Positions 10,312-23,400 of a stretch of DNA of 64,000 nt are shown piece by piece (position 1 is the first letter of the stretch; each line of letters begins with the position of its first letter). The DNA comes from Hydractinia symbiolongicarpus (taxonomy: Eukaryota > Cnidaria > Hydrozoa > Anthoathecata > Hydractiniidae), in assembly GCF_029227915.1 (NCBI RefSeq), contig NC_079886.1, positions 16,096,501 through 16,160,500 of the forward strand, read 5' to 3'. The notes beneath the pieces were generated by a model. The model did no database searches. It had not been told where the DNA came from and was given only the letters and a program-made list of their open reading frames with translations. The position numbers and the translations under genes are program-made.

Positions 10312-13300
10312 TTAATCGCTTTCATCATCACTTTCATCGATCACTTTCCTTGCTGATTTCTTCTTTTTAGCCAGTTCTTCCCGCTTACGTTTTATCTCTT
10401 CATCGTCTTCATCACTGTCGATATCAAGTTTAGCGTTCTCCAGTTTGCTCTGTTCTTCGTAATCACTACCCTCGTCGCTGTATATGTCACTGAACGGTTT
10501 GTTTCTAGCGCCTGTAAAAGATGTGTTATAGCATGTAGAAAGCAATAAACAACAGTTCTTTCAGATACATCTCTATCCCTATGAATAACAGCCTCTCTAT
10601 TTCAACTTCTTTCACCGCGGTCAAAAATTGCCGATGCGAAATGCTGTTTGCCTGCCTGTTTTACTAACACTTCGGCCTTTGCCGAGTGCGTCTTAGAAAG
10701 GCTGAATAATAGCCGTATTCTGTCTCTCTGTCTACGAGAAAAAGACGCGCTGCGAAAAAGCAAATGCAATATATTCGTATTAACTTTGTTGAGATGAGCA
10801 AATTCCTGGGAATTTTAAGGACGGTCGAACCCGCGGTTTTTTTTATAAACAGGTTTCTCTCGCATTAGTAGTACAAAGAAATTAATTACTGTAGGGAAGA
10901 TTCGAAATAAAGCTGCGTGTGACCCTTTTGATCAGAGAACTATCATGGTAATATATTTAGTTATCCAATCGTTCTTTAAGTCGTAATATTTCGATCTGAC
11001 AAGTTAGCAACGTATTTTTTAAATTAAGAAGGTTAGGCACAACAAAATCGAGATTAACATAAAGACATAAACGTTAGTTTCGCCCCGCAAGTGTGAATCA
11101 AAGTTAGCCCTGGGTTCAGAAGAGCTAAAAAATTCTTGATATTTGTCCTGACGTGCTTAAATAAATTAGCTTATACGTGGCCAGATCGATCTTCTAAAAC
11201 GGCCAAAAACATTAAAATATTTTGCATTTAAAGTTCTTTAGATAATGTTTTCCTCAAACAAAAAGAGCGAAATCTATGGCATGGATTTAACGAGGTTTGG
11301 TAATGACACGAATTTCCTTACATAGTAAGGCTACAATGAGCCTTGCTGAAATCTATGATTGTCCTATCCACCATAGAAGCAAAAGATGTGTCAGAACGGT
11401 GAGAATGTAGTAAGGAATGAACTTTTAGACTTATAATATTTGAGTACACAACAACAAATCGTTCATTTTGAGCCCGATTGACACTAAAGCACCCATTATT
11501 ATTAATTAATCACCGGCTATTTTTACACTGCTGTTACAAAAATAGATGCCATCTGAGGACACCATAACAAGGGTAAATTGGGTGTAGAGTACAACGAACT
11601 TTTGACGAGTGTGGGCGAGCAGCACTTATCAGACTTTGCAAACACTTACTTTTAATGTCTTTTCCATACTTAGTTTTCAGAGCTGACAAGTTTTCATCTA
11701 AGTCTTCATCGTCGTCGTCTTCAAGGTAATTTGTACTAAGTCCTTTCAAATGTCGCTTTTCACGCATGCGCCTCTGCATGCTTTCACGACGATTGGCTGC
11801 GCGAAGACGCTCATCTTCTTTCTGGAATAAAAAGGCCCGTTTATATATTTCTGTATAGATTAAAGTAATAAGAATAATTAAGCTAAACAGTGACGTAGTA
11901 CGTACGTACTTTTCAAGTACGTGTAAAATCAGGGAATCGGGCAAAATGAAGAAAAATAAATAGCAATCGTTGAGAAGGAAAATATTATTTAATATTTTTC
12001 TTCTCACCAATTGGAGTCTTGTAATCATCAATATTTATTAGTTATTATAAAAACTAGTGGATTGACTTAAGTAGGAACAATATTGAAACATTCCAATAAA
12101 AAATAAGATGGTAGAAAAGCTTTCCGTTACATTTAAGGCCGGCGCAGTTTGGTGGATTTTGATGAAAGTTTTGATGCATTTGCGCCGGCCTTTAGTCGAG
12201 TTAAGGTTAATCAGATAAAATTATTAGTCAGTGAATAAGTTAGCGAGAGGAACTTTTAGTCGGTGGAAATTTTAGTCACCGATTCACAAATTTTTTCATT
12301 TTTCCCGGTGTGTTTCCCTAATAAGATATATGCGATTAAAATTATAGTTTAGTCTCAGTCATTTGGGGCAACAGTTTAACGGGAAAATAGGGAAATTCAA
12401 GGAAAATAATAAATTTGTTTCGCAGGACCTACCTATTACAAAATTGAATATATTTATTTCTGAAGTAGTCAAATATAAATCATATTGATAATAAACCGAA
12501 GCATTCCTACCTTTATCATCGATACACGCTGAGTTTCTGGATCACACTCCATCGCAGGCATCATTTTGATTTTTTGCGCTTTTGCCATCCTCTCAGCAAT
12601 AGACATTGTCATTTTTCGATGTGTTTGACTAGAGGTGGAATGTGGACGGAATGAGAGCTTGTTTTTAAACACAGCTTGTGCTTGTAAGCCAGTACCCTAC
12701 ATAACACAAGACACAACATTACAATGACGGTCAGGTGAGTATACAGAGTTAACGGAACTTGTCCTATTCTTTTCCTGACGTTGATCTTAAACTCTCTTAT
12801 TTTGGTTTAATATTTGTGTACTTAATAACTATTAAACAACAATTTTATGCATGATCTAGCGCCCTGTAGTTTACATCGCCCAGATAGCACGCTCACAGTC
12901 ACAGATGAAAGTACAGTTCGCATGTATTAGGCGTAGCTAATAAGTTTCCCTGTTTACGGTACAAAATCAGAATCTTCTATCCCCTTACACTAAATAATAT
13001 GTAAACAGTCATTTAAAAGCATAAAATATTTTACACCGACGACAAATGAAATATAGTTAAAACCGAAAGCTCACAAGGGGAGACTGGATAACATGCATTA
13101 TATAATCACAAGCTGAAAGTCCCCTGGTAATATTTCATTGCATTTTACATAAAATATAAATTTCCAGATTGCATAGCGAACTCTACATCGTGGAAGACGA
13201 ACAACGCCAAAAATGCAAAAAAATACCTGTTGTACAAAAAGATGATTTTGTTCTCCTTGGATAGGCATCTTAAACACGTCAAACACTTCGTTTCCCAGGT

Positions 13301-16300
13301 GCATAGAGATGGAACCATCCGACCACCGAACGAAACGACAGTTACTTTCTTTGATATCGTTTCCATCTTTGTCCTTAGAGTACCTCCAACGAATTGTGTT
13401 TTCGACCTAGAAAATAACATACATATAGACGCATACAGTAGATCAACTGAAAATCCTTTTTTAGACTTTTTTAATCAATTGCATTGCGCCGGACAACAAT
13501 TTCAAACAATCATTGAACTAGAGTATTCTTAATGAAAATTATCCCACCACAAATAAATGTCTATCTTGATGAGATTACTGCCACAGTCACAGTGACGTTT
13601 CGTCACAAACTTCACCACAAACTTCGTTATAATAACGAGGATAGGAATCAACCCGACACTAATATTTAGGATCATTATAGATCAAAGAGAATACAAACAA
13701 TTAATTTGTCACATTCAACTAGCTAATATTTGACTAGTGGTAATTCCTTCCGTGTTACTAATCAATGAATTGAGTGTGTACCGCAACAATTTTTCTAAAT
13801 TATTCATTACTTTGACCTACAATTACTGCTGGAACATTTAAGAAAGACTTGTAAAGAGCGTTTTTCATTCGCAAAATGTAGAAAACCCACCTTCAATTTT
13901 AATCGGGTTCTGCCCTCCTCATCCATAATCTCATCATCATCAATTTCATCCTCATAAAATTGGGAGTCGAATGGTTTTGTGTCCACGCTTAAAAAGTTGG
14001 GCAGCTTGATGAAGTACAATTCCTTCCCTAGTGATATGTTGCATCGTGGTAATTCAATGGCTATAGACAAGCCTTCCTCTTCTTCGTCTTCTTTTTCAGG
14101 GGTAGGAGGGCGTTCCTCTCTTTCTCTCGGTTCTGGTTTGTTCGATTGTTTTGCCGGTTCCTTAAAAAGTGGAGCTGTTATGCTACTACTAAAATATCAT
14201 TATTACGATTATTTACACAGGGTATAGCTTCTTCAAGTTCCTATTCCCACTGTAATCAACAAAGGTCCCTGCAAATTTAAACGCAAATTTCATAGTGGTA
14301 ATGTCTGTCTTGTGGGGCTCTATAGACACTTTTATCAAAACCACATAGAAAAAAAATCAAACCTCACGAGGTTCTTCATCTGAAGATACATCGAGTTCTT
14401 CACCAAATAAATCCTGTGTGGTTGGTAATACTTTGTTATCGTCATCGTCATCATTACCATCCCCATTGTCGTCATTTTTCACTTCCATCTGTTCTTTTTT
14501 AACATTTGGGCCAGCCTCTTCATTTTCATTACCACTGAAGTCTAACTAAAAAAAAAATATAAACAAAGTTTGAAGTCATACTGGCATAGATGCATTCTGT
14601 ACTGAGAGCACTGTGTTACAAGGTCGGCATTGTTTGCAACCAATTTAGCCCTTTCTCACTAACAGTTTTTCGCAAATCTCTTATACATAAAGCGAGACAC
14701 CAGAAAAAATTAAAACAACATAAAAACATGACTTCAAAGAGATTTAATTCACACTAACAAAAAATCTGTATAATTACATATATAGGTACTCCATTCGTTG
14801 ATGACTAGAAAACTTTTGACCATCTTTAAATTTGAGTCAACTTTGACAAAATTATAATTTCTCAGACTGAGAATGTGAAATTGATTAAACTCACATCGGA
14901 GTTGTCAGCTCCATCATTTTGAGCATTTAATGCTGACGGTTGAGCTACGTTATCATTGTCATCATCGTCATCACTGTCTTCACTACTGCTTCCACTGTTT
15001 TCTTCTAAAACAAAACGAAAGAAAACGAAAATAAACAGCAGAATATAGCAGCTCAGAAACGTATTTGAACATAAAGTCTACAACAGCTGTTATTATTTCA
15101 TAGCTTTAGTGAGTTTTATATTCCAAGCTAAATGGCAGTAATAAAAGTTTAAAAGCATTAGGTACAAATATTAAATCAAAAAAATCTTAAAAAAGTTCTC
15201 TACGTATATTTGATATTCATAATTTAACCTATATTATGCACTTTTAATTTGCTGTAAATCGATCTTTTTGATAGGAAATTTTTAAACTTTTTTGAACTGA
15301 TGAAACTGTATTCTTACACATTTTGCATAAATGTACAAGTTTTTTAGACATATTTATTACCTAAAGCTAGGAAACGTAAGAAACGCTGTATCATGTTAGC
15401 TTTTTCATCAAAATAAATTTATGTTTTTTTTAATTTTATATTGTATAGAAGATTGTAGTTGATTTGATTTACCACATAAAATCTTTGCGGTAAATAGTGT
15501 CCTTATTTTTATAAGATATAGCAATAAAAAATAGTAAATTTGTGTCTTGATAAAAAATGTTGCTTCTGATAAGTTGTTTACTTATTTATATATACTAGTC
15601 GATAAAGCTCGTGGAAAAATCCACTTAGGCAGAAGGGCAATGAAAAAATAGGTTTTTTAGATGTTTAGCTGACGTCAGCAATACAGATACAATAATCATT
15701 TAGTAAAAATTAGTTCATTCGTTGCCTGTAATAAATAGAGGATAGAACGCTGATCAAGAAAATGTATAGAACATGTGTTTTCGACGAAGAGATATTAGGG
15801 TTTGAAGTTTTTGGTGACGTCAATTCCACCCATTTCGAAACGGTTTTAAATTTTGATAACGTCAGCAAGGATCTGTCAAGAGACAAAATATTTTTTCCTC
15901 GAAATTTGTTTCCTTGTTGCCTCCATTGTGTAGAGCTTGAATAGCTGATTAAAATAATGTATAGGATCATTTGTTTTGGACAAACACCAAAAAATTTTGC
16001 TGACGTCAGCAGAAACGAATAAATATGCAAAAAAAATATTTTATGAAATTTGTATACCCGTTGCCCTCTTAAAACACTGATCAAGAAAATGTATAGGATC
16101 ATGTACTTTTGACAAACGGTTGCAGAGATATTAGGGTTTGAAGTTTTTTGATGACGTCAATTCCACCCATTCCGAAATGGTTTTGGGGACCCAGGTTTGG
16201 GAAAATTACCCAAATTGGTCCTAGGTGGTCCCTAGTTACCCACGCGGTGAAAAATTATTGACGTCACCACCTCGTTTCCAAATTATTTGGCCTCAAAGTT

Positions 16301-18814
16301 TTCAGTGCATTGTAATGGCTTCATTTTTTTAATATAGGATATGGACGTTAAAGTAGTGTTATTGACATCGCGCCTTAACGTCAGAAAATTTAACATTTGA
16401 GACATAACTTTTTCGGCAACATGAAAGGAAAATGAACACATCCACTTTGCCTGTCACAGACACAGAGACGGACACACTTAGCATATTATTATATAGATTA
16501 TATAGATTATTGCATATATTTGTTTTATCCACACTTTAGAGTTTGACATCCATAATGTATATGAGTATTATTATAGATTATTATAACAAGCTCGTGAGCT
16601 TGTATTAAAACGCAAATGTGTCCTACAAGAATGGAAATTTTTGCCTCTCTGAGCACCGACACGGGAGTCGTCGTGTGTTCGAATCTCATCTTGGTAACTA
16701 TTTTTACTTTTTTTTTCTTTTTTCTTTTTTAAAAAGATAAGACAAGTGTTCAAAACACTTGTTTAACTAACTAGTAAATAAAGGTGTTTCCACCAAACTT
16801 TTTAAAAGTGAATGTAGGCAGAATTAACTGAATTAATGAATTTCGCAAATTTTGAGTCGGTTCACCCAAGACGGACCCATCGAAAATTAAAAGTTCGAGG
16901 AATTTTCCGTTCAGGAAGGTCTCACAAATCAATTTTGAAAAATAAGTGTGTAACAAATATTATTTGGTATCTGAATAGTAAAATATGTCGTGTCTAACTT
17001 CGTAACAAAAATCCCAATTTGATAGACAGCTTTTTGTAAACTTTATTCGCGAGGTTGTTTGCGTATATCATACGTCTTGTATAGTTATAGTATTGCATTG
17101 CACTAATATAACTATAAAGGCCAAGTAACTTAAAAACGGGTAGACGTAAACTAACATCATCTTGTGCATGGGTAAGTAAGAGCCATTTAAGACTAAATTT
17201 AGTCAAACTCCTCAAGCTGGACGACCCACTCGTTTCAGAAGATAAAAAAACTTACACTATTTCTAGGTCCTTGAGTTTAAGTCCCTGAGTTCAAGATCAT
17301 GTAGGTGTGGAAAAAAATAAGTTCATGAAGCACCTTAAAGATGAAAGCCAGGTGTGGAGACAACTTAGTCTGAGATACTCCCAGAAGTTATTGCGAAAAT
17401 GGCTACAAAATGTCCAATCTGTGAAAAAGCTGTTGCAATATCTCATCGTTCTATTCAATGTGATGGTTGTAACATGTGGTGTCACATTAAATGATCAGAA
17501 AACAAATGAATCTTCAGTATAAACTATTGAAAAACAGCCCAAACAACACCCAAAGGATCCAAAGAGTGGAGTGATTACAAAAGATGCAGGGATTACTGCA
17601 CAAGAATAGTTCGTTTAGCTGAATCAGCTTACTGGAAAAAGAAATTTCATGGTCTTAAACCCTCAAGTAAAGAATTCTGGCACAGCATTAATGAATTTTG
17701 TGGAAATTCCAGAACAAACAAAATGTTTTTATTGACAGATCAAAAGGGAAATGTTATTACCAAGAACCAAATCACAGTTGTCGGATGCTATAGCTTTAGA
17801 CAGAGCAACACTCCCAAGTTTCTATTACAAAGCAGTAATACCGTCACCTATAATATTTCTGTTTGGGGAAATTGTTCTCCAAAAATGCTTGAAATACTTA
17901 ATGAAGTATACATGCTCAAGTGGCTCATGTTATCTATCGCCTGCCTAATAATCTTCTGACTAGTGATTGTTTTCATTCAGCTGGATGGTGGCACTCCATT
18001 TCACATGTGTACAAACGCTGGTTATTGTGCTTGATGCACAATATCTATTACAATAACATTGATGAAAGCATTCGCTCAAGATTCCATGTGAAGAAAGTAC
18101 AAATTGAAACATCTATTTTTTTGAATATAATACTTATAATATCGAGGAAGATTTTCTCTTGATTTGATTGTTTAAACTTCTAACTTTTTTACTTATATAT
18201 ATATACAATTTTTATTGTATCATGTATTTTGCCTTCATAGCTATATTGTTCATCATATTTATTAATTATTGTTTTTTCTAGCATGCAACAAGTCCTGAAC
18301 TAGTCCTCTCGTTTTGCAATTTTAGCTTACATTAGGCTCTACAACCTTCTATACTCCTATACATGAGTCGTTCTTATTACTTACGATTTTTAGTTAATTT
18401 TTAATATTTCGCTGTATAGGTCCACACCAACTTTTAGCTGCTTTTGTATTTTAACCTGCTTTATGAAATAATTAATATATATAGTAATCAATAGGTTATT
18501 AAGATCATTAGAAAATCTTTAAATCATTTAGCCATCCCAGAGAAGCACATGATCCTATAAGTACCTTCTTTGAATAAGGATGGTGTGATTGCTGACCATA
18601 GTGGTTGTTTATAACAGTTGTTCTAGAACATCAGATTGTATTTGAATTAAAGAAACTTACTATTTTGTTTGTCTTCATCAGATTCTCCAAACAATTCATT
18701 CATATGAGCTTGTGTAGATGGCAGTTCATCTTGTTCATCTTTTATACCAACAGATGGTTTCTTTTCGTCCTCACTGTTTTCACTATCACTGCCAAACAAA
18801 TACTGCATAGACAT
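10312..18814 (-). CDS. LEO1: RNA polymerase-associated protein LEO1 (PAF1 complex)
   Basis: Eight coding exons (18661-18814, 14895-15004, 14368-14545, 13891-14174, 13227-13406, 12511-12696, 11650-11821, 10312-10511) give 487 aa with all phases closing. The N-terminal half is acidic and serine-rich ([21 protein letters not shown]). The conserved LEO1 core begins near [23 protein letters not shown] and continues through [30 protein letters not shown] and [12 protein letters not shown]. The basic [19 protein letters not shown] segment and an acidic C-terminal tail complete it. LEO1 is a subunit of the nuclear PAF1 complex, which travels with RNA polymerase II and promotes elongation and H2B ubiquitylation. 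It is shorter than the human protein (666 aa) because the acidic N terminus is reduced. An AG acceptor about 20 nt upstream of the ATG suggests a spliced 5' UTR. For the third exon I chose the GTGAGG donor because it alone keeps frame. Confidence 0.95.
12134..12195. repeat. Short palindromic element in LEO1 intron
   Basis: A 12-bp arm AAGGCCGGCGCA is repeated in inverse orientation about 35 bp away, and the arms are strikingly GC-rich against the AT-rich intron. It could be the remains of a very small MITE or a hairpin-forming intronic element. Confidence 0.6.
15596..16500. repeat. Degenerate interspersed repeat with internal duplication in LEO1 intron 1
   Basis: The block contains three diverged copies of a segment with GATCAAGAAAATGTATAGRA and TATTAGGGTTTGAAGTTTTT. 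It ends in a small TATAGATTA tail repeat (16491-16510), which is typical of some non-LTR retroelement 3' ends. It carries five exact TGACGTCA octamers. I cannot assign a family with certainty. Nothing in it looks coding; the ORFs at 15710-16102 and 15762-15944 lie in repeated sequence. Confidence 0.55.
16580..16700 (+). repeat. tRNA-derived SINE fragment
   Basis: The segment contains a good Pol III B box (GTGTTCGAATC, about 16674-16684) preceded by a stem-like GACACGGGAGTCGTC, as in the anticodon and variable part of a tRNA. There is no complete acceptor stem or convincing A box, so it is a SINE fragment or tRNA relic and not a functional tRNA gene. A T-rich tract follows. Confidence 0.45.
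17280..18165 (+). pseudogene. Non-LTR retrotransposon remnant (PHD-finger and RT-ORF fragments)
   Basis: At 17398 a frame starts [13 protein letters not shown] and continues with [12 protein letters not shown], a C4HC3 PHD-type finger typical of LINE ORFs. It is cut off after the finger. From about 17525 to 17760 another frame reads like the linker between endonuclease and reverse transcriptase ([19 protein letters not shown]...FW). Near 17900-18110 a third piece resembles the cysteine/histidine-rich C-terminal tail ([23 protein letters not shown]). The catalytic RT core is missing, so this is an internally deleted and frameshifted copy of a CR1/L2/Jockey-like element lying in the first coding intron of LEO1. 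Confidence 0.6.
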
Positions 18815-19096
18815 ATCTATTTCTACCAGAGCTTTCTGTTATTGTGTATAACTATGATTTATTAAAAAGAAAATAATGATACAGTGCTGATTGCGAGTAA
18901 CTATACACAAGTATTAAATTATGGGAAAGAGTAATTTCTCCTGTGGGTATTTCATGAGTACGTGATGAGTATACTGTCTGTCAAGTATACTGCGTGTACG
19001 AGTACACCAAAAATACGTACACATTTTTGCTACTATACTTTCACAGTACTTGCTTGTGTGCAACAAAGGCAAACGGTATAATTAAACGAGCCATAG

Positions 19097-20324
19097 GCAT
19101 CCGCAAATTAGACTATCATGCCAAATTAGGATGGTAGCTCAGTTGGGAGATTTTCCATAGACTAAATAGTTAGAAGAGCATCTTCTATCTAGATTTATTT
19201 TTTTTACGATTATCTTGACAACCAGTCCAATCTTTTTTTAAAACTTTTGTTGCTCATAAGTCATTTTTTTCGAGTTTGCTATAGTTTGCTTCTCGCGACT
19301 AAAATTATGTGCAGAAAATCTTTGAATCGACTTTTAAAGTAGGCAAGAAATAGACCAGTTAGGCTATGTGCAGCTATGTTGAAAATATGCTGCGAAAAAT
19401 TTAGCCCTTTTCTAGAAGCCCTTTTCTTCATGGCTGCAAAACAAAATAGTTGTAACACATCACATGTGTTACATCTATAGCTTATACCAACCTAAAGCCA
19501 CCATAAAAATATGTTGTGTTCGCGTCCTGAAGACCCAGCAAAAATGAGTCAGGCAGGCGGTTGGGCGTATTTTTTCCCGGGATTTTTAGGTCAGAGTAAG
19601 CAAAATTAAATTAATTTTTCGCGAGTTTTTGTCAATTTTGCATGTTCTGGCAAAAACATTTTTCTTTTTGAAAAATATCTCATGAAGTTTTTTTCCCTTT
19701 TTTTTCCGACTTACCGACTCGGGTTTTTATTACCAAAAGTGGGTCGGTCGGAGGACCCGAACACAACATATTTTTAATGACGGCATAATTACGTGGTTAT
19801 CTAAACAAACATATCTAGTGATGATCTGACAACTCTGTTTGCCATATCACTTTATGGTTTTGACTATTATGAGCCATTCCTTGGTTTGTTTGATATTTAA
19901 TGAATGATTACAAGGATAATGATAGATTAAAATGTCATACCCCCAACACGCAACAATTTTCTGTGATCTTCTCATCAAAGTTTAGGCTGTCTGTTCTGTA
20001 AAATGCACATAATTTTCTGTGCTGGTGAAAATGGTACATGGTATATACATCACAGACGTAAGGTTCAGAATATCATGTCATAGCAATCCATTGTTGCCAG
20101 TAAAAGAGAAAGGTGAACCTATGGAATTAAGACGTTTGCATACTTTGGTCTGTATACGCTATATCTTCTGACAATGCTAATAATAAAGAAAAATATATTT
20201 GGGCTATCAAAGGGAGGTTTTATAAAATGTTTTTAGCTTATAAAATTGTTGTGACTATGCAACAGAATAGAACAGAGAGATAGGCAGCAAAAACCATCGT
20301 AGACTAAATAGCCTAATTTGTGGC
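19097..20324. mobile_element. Non-autonomous TIR element, about 1.2 kb
   Basis: The left end CCGCAAATTAGACTAT and the right end (inverted CCACAAATTAGGCTATTTAG) form imperfect terminal inverted repeats. GCCATAG flanks both sides (19090-19096 and 20325-20331) as a candidate 7-bp target duplication; the right copy is also the first bases of the adjacent SINE. The subterminal motif (AAATTAGRCTAT, TAGCCTAATTTG) is shared with the 3.77-kb element next to it. No transposase is encoded, and a smaller MITE sits inside. Confidence 0.5.
19504..19776. repeat. MITE with 19-bp TIR nested in the 1.2-kb element
   Basis: The inverted repeats TAAAAATATGTTGTGTTCG (left) and its complement (right, ending at 19776) are perfect over about 19 bp and continue imperfectly through a GTCCT block. 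The interior is pyrimidine/purine-biased and non-coding. Confidence 0.65.
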
Positions 20325-20459
20325 GCCATAGATTAGTGGTTATAGCTCTCGCACTCTGTGCGGGAGACCAGGGTTCGATTCCTTTTGACGGCGATTCAAC
20401 ATGGGCAAGTGAATGTTACCATAGCCCTGGGTTAACCCAAGACACATGTGAGGGAAATT
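20322..20459 (+). repeat. tRNA-derived SINE, 5' half
   Basis: This is a tRNA-like head with an A box (TAGATTAGTGGTTATAGC), an anticodon-arm-like stem (TCTCGCA...TGCGGGAGA) and a B box (GGTTCGATTCC). The SINE body with GTGAATGTTACCATAGCCC and GGGTTAACCC follows. The acceptor stem does not pair well, so this is not a tRNA gene. The SINE is interrupted at 20459 and resumes at 24228. Confidence 0.7.
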
Positions 20460-23400
20460 CAGTTAGGGACAACTGCAAATTAGACTATTTCTCCTAAATA
20501 AGCTAGTAGCTAAATTAGGAGATTTTTAATAGCTTAACTTAGAGAGAATAGTCTATTTAGGAGATGGAAATTTTTAATCGACGATATCTTCGCAATCTTT
20601 GTTGGTCGCGCGATTATTTTTACTGTACTACTTTCTGACTTAGTCATCTTTGCTTAGGTGAAATTTCATAGAATTTGCATGGCGGATATAAAAGTTATAC
20701 ATGAAAGCGTGCCCACCAACTAAACTCGTTTCCAATCGACTAGAAATTATATCTCTGTGACTAGAACAAGGTCCGGGGCGAGATTGTCCAAATAGCTTAT
20801 TTAGTCTATGATAGCGTAATTAGGACATCATAGCCTAACTAGCGTTTATCCCATCCGCCATCTTTTTTTAAATCAAAATAGTCTATTTGGGCGGTTTTTT
20901 AAAACACGCCGGAAAAAAACGTTGTGTACATGCGGATCAGTGGTATAACAAACTAAAAGCAATATCTTTAAAACACACCATAACATTTACGAAAATAATA
21001 CTTCTACGTCCGTGGGAGGTTTGTTAGATCATTTTTAACCTTAAAGATCGGTGCGACCACGAACCAGAAGGCTGTAACTAGAAATTAAAAAAAAGGTTGC
21101 GAAGCATTTCGCAAGTTGCAAGCAAAATTAAACTATCCAATACTTTGTCCCTAGCGCTTCTTGTTTAATTGGCGCTAACATCTTCCGAAATACATCAAAA
21201 TTAAATATCACATAGAAGAACCCTGGGGACGAGGTAGGAAAATGAACGCTCTGCGGAACAATTCGTTGCTCAAAAACAGTTTTTTTGCGAATAGACTGCG
21301 CGAGTATTTGATGTGCGTTGGATATTCTTTTCAAAATGTGCGAGAAAATTAGATTACGCGAAACTAACAAAAACGAATAACGCGTGTTAAAATTTTGTAC
21401 CGCCTTTTCCCACAGAATGGTAAAAGTAAAGAGCGCAATACAAAATTACACTTTTAGCAGTTTTCCGAAAGATATGTGATAAATCGAGTTGTACTACCCG
21501 CAGAAGTTGGTCCTAACGTTAACGATTTCGTAAATGACCTCACAACAAAACAGTATTTTTTTCACGTAAAAATACCGGCAGTAGAAGCCACAGAATCTGC
21601 TGGAACGAATTTCGAAAACTCACGGGAAACAATTAAAACAAAAACAAACAAATCAAAACAGTTTTTTAACTTTATCAAGATTTATTAAATAGCTTCAAAT
21701 TTGGGCAGAAAAACAATAACGGATTCGCCTTCTTTTCACCACACGCATTAGAAGATTACATCACTCACTCCCATTGTACACAATCTAAAAGAAAAAGAAA
21801 ACATTTTCATATAGTGAAGCTTCCAGTGCCTTTAAGGGATGGCCAAGTCAATGGAATTGAAAGCACTGTTTTTCATCTTATAAATAATTAAGGCTAATTC
21901 GGAAAAGTATAAAAGAAAAAAACTAAACAATTTGGCAACTTTACTAATTTTATACGCAAAGTTCCAACCATACCAACAGTTTCCAAATCTGACAAAATAA
22001 TTTTAGAAGTGTTTATTTTTTCAGAATTTGATTGATGCAAGGCCAAGGGAAATTAAATAAGTTTATTGTCCTAGACCCATTTAAAAACATATGCTTCTCA
22101 TCATTCGGTTTTTTTTCAACCAACATTAATGTAATCACCCAGAGGAAATTATAATGTCTCTTGTGTGTGTTTTAGAAGCTGAGTACACAAATACACAAAT
22201 ATTACAAGTGCTGAACTTTGGCAATCATATTTTGCAATCAGACCCTTTTAAAAACTATGCTGAACCATGTCAATTATTAAATTCAGCACTAATAGAAAAG
22301 CACCTTGGATAGGATTCTTTGTTGGGCGAATAAAATGACTGGCAAATGGTTTATCGTGAATGAAATAGTAATTTTTACACAAATAATTTAAAAAATAATG
22401 AACTTTGTTATGTGGGTTGTTCTCAAACATACGTGGGCGGTGGCCAAAAACTGTGATGTAATTTCTCTTGGTCTATTATTCCTGAGAATATTCTAAAATA
22501 AGAGGGTGTCAATAAGCTGCAAACAGCCACATATATAAGGGCGAGTTCGGGCAACTTTTCCAATTAAATTAGTGATTGTCTTCCAAAACCGCCCGCACTT
22601 TCCCGAACTTGCTTGGAGCATTTTCAAAATTCAATTTCTTGTAACATACCTTGTGGACGATAGTTGGAAAAAGATGCTTTAAGAGAAAGAAGTTAATAAA
22701 AATTAAAAGTTATTTATCAAGTAAATTTTATTAAAAACCATCAAAAACAGTTCTTTTAAGAACTTTACTACCACATAGTTTACTTTATGGTCTATGCAGG
22801 TTTTTTCGGGTGAATACTTCAATTTTTTTGCAAAACGCTAAACTTGCCCAAAAACGCCTGCACGTTATACAGCGTATGCAGCTTATCAGCACCCTTGTTC
22901 TAAAATTACAAGCAGTTTCGAAGATGCCCACGCGGTTTAGAGGACGTGGTGCGGCTTGGGCATCCTTGAAGTTCTGTTTAATGACAGTTTTAATGTTTTA
23001 ATGTCGTTTTAAACCTTGTTCTCAGGGAGGGTGTACGGAAAACTAATTCCTATTGACAATTACATTGCTGTTGGTTTGATAGCAAAAGTGGATATTTTTT
23101 TAATTACTGAAACAGGTTACTTATATAAAAATGATAAAAAACGGTTGGTCAGCTCACTCTAGCGCCCAGAGCTATTTGTTTTGTCTGCGCCCTAGCTACA
23201 GGTTTTCCTATATCTGGCTATCAGTTAGGTAGTAATACAGCTTCTCCATATGTATTCTACAAATTACTTTCAATTCTTTTATACAAAACTGAGCTCTAGC
23301 TAGCTACCTTTTGTGTGATTAAGCCTTACCTTGATTTGGATAAAGCCAATTAAAATTGATAATATTGTATTCTTACATCCTCTTAGAAACAATAAAATAA

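Noticed and set aside
20329-20400. Possible functional tRNA gene
   Set aside because: A and B boxes are good, but the acceptor stem does not pair and the sequence continues into a SINE body found elsewhere in the window.
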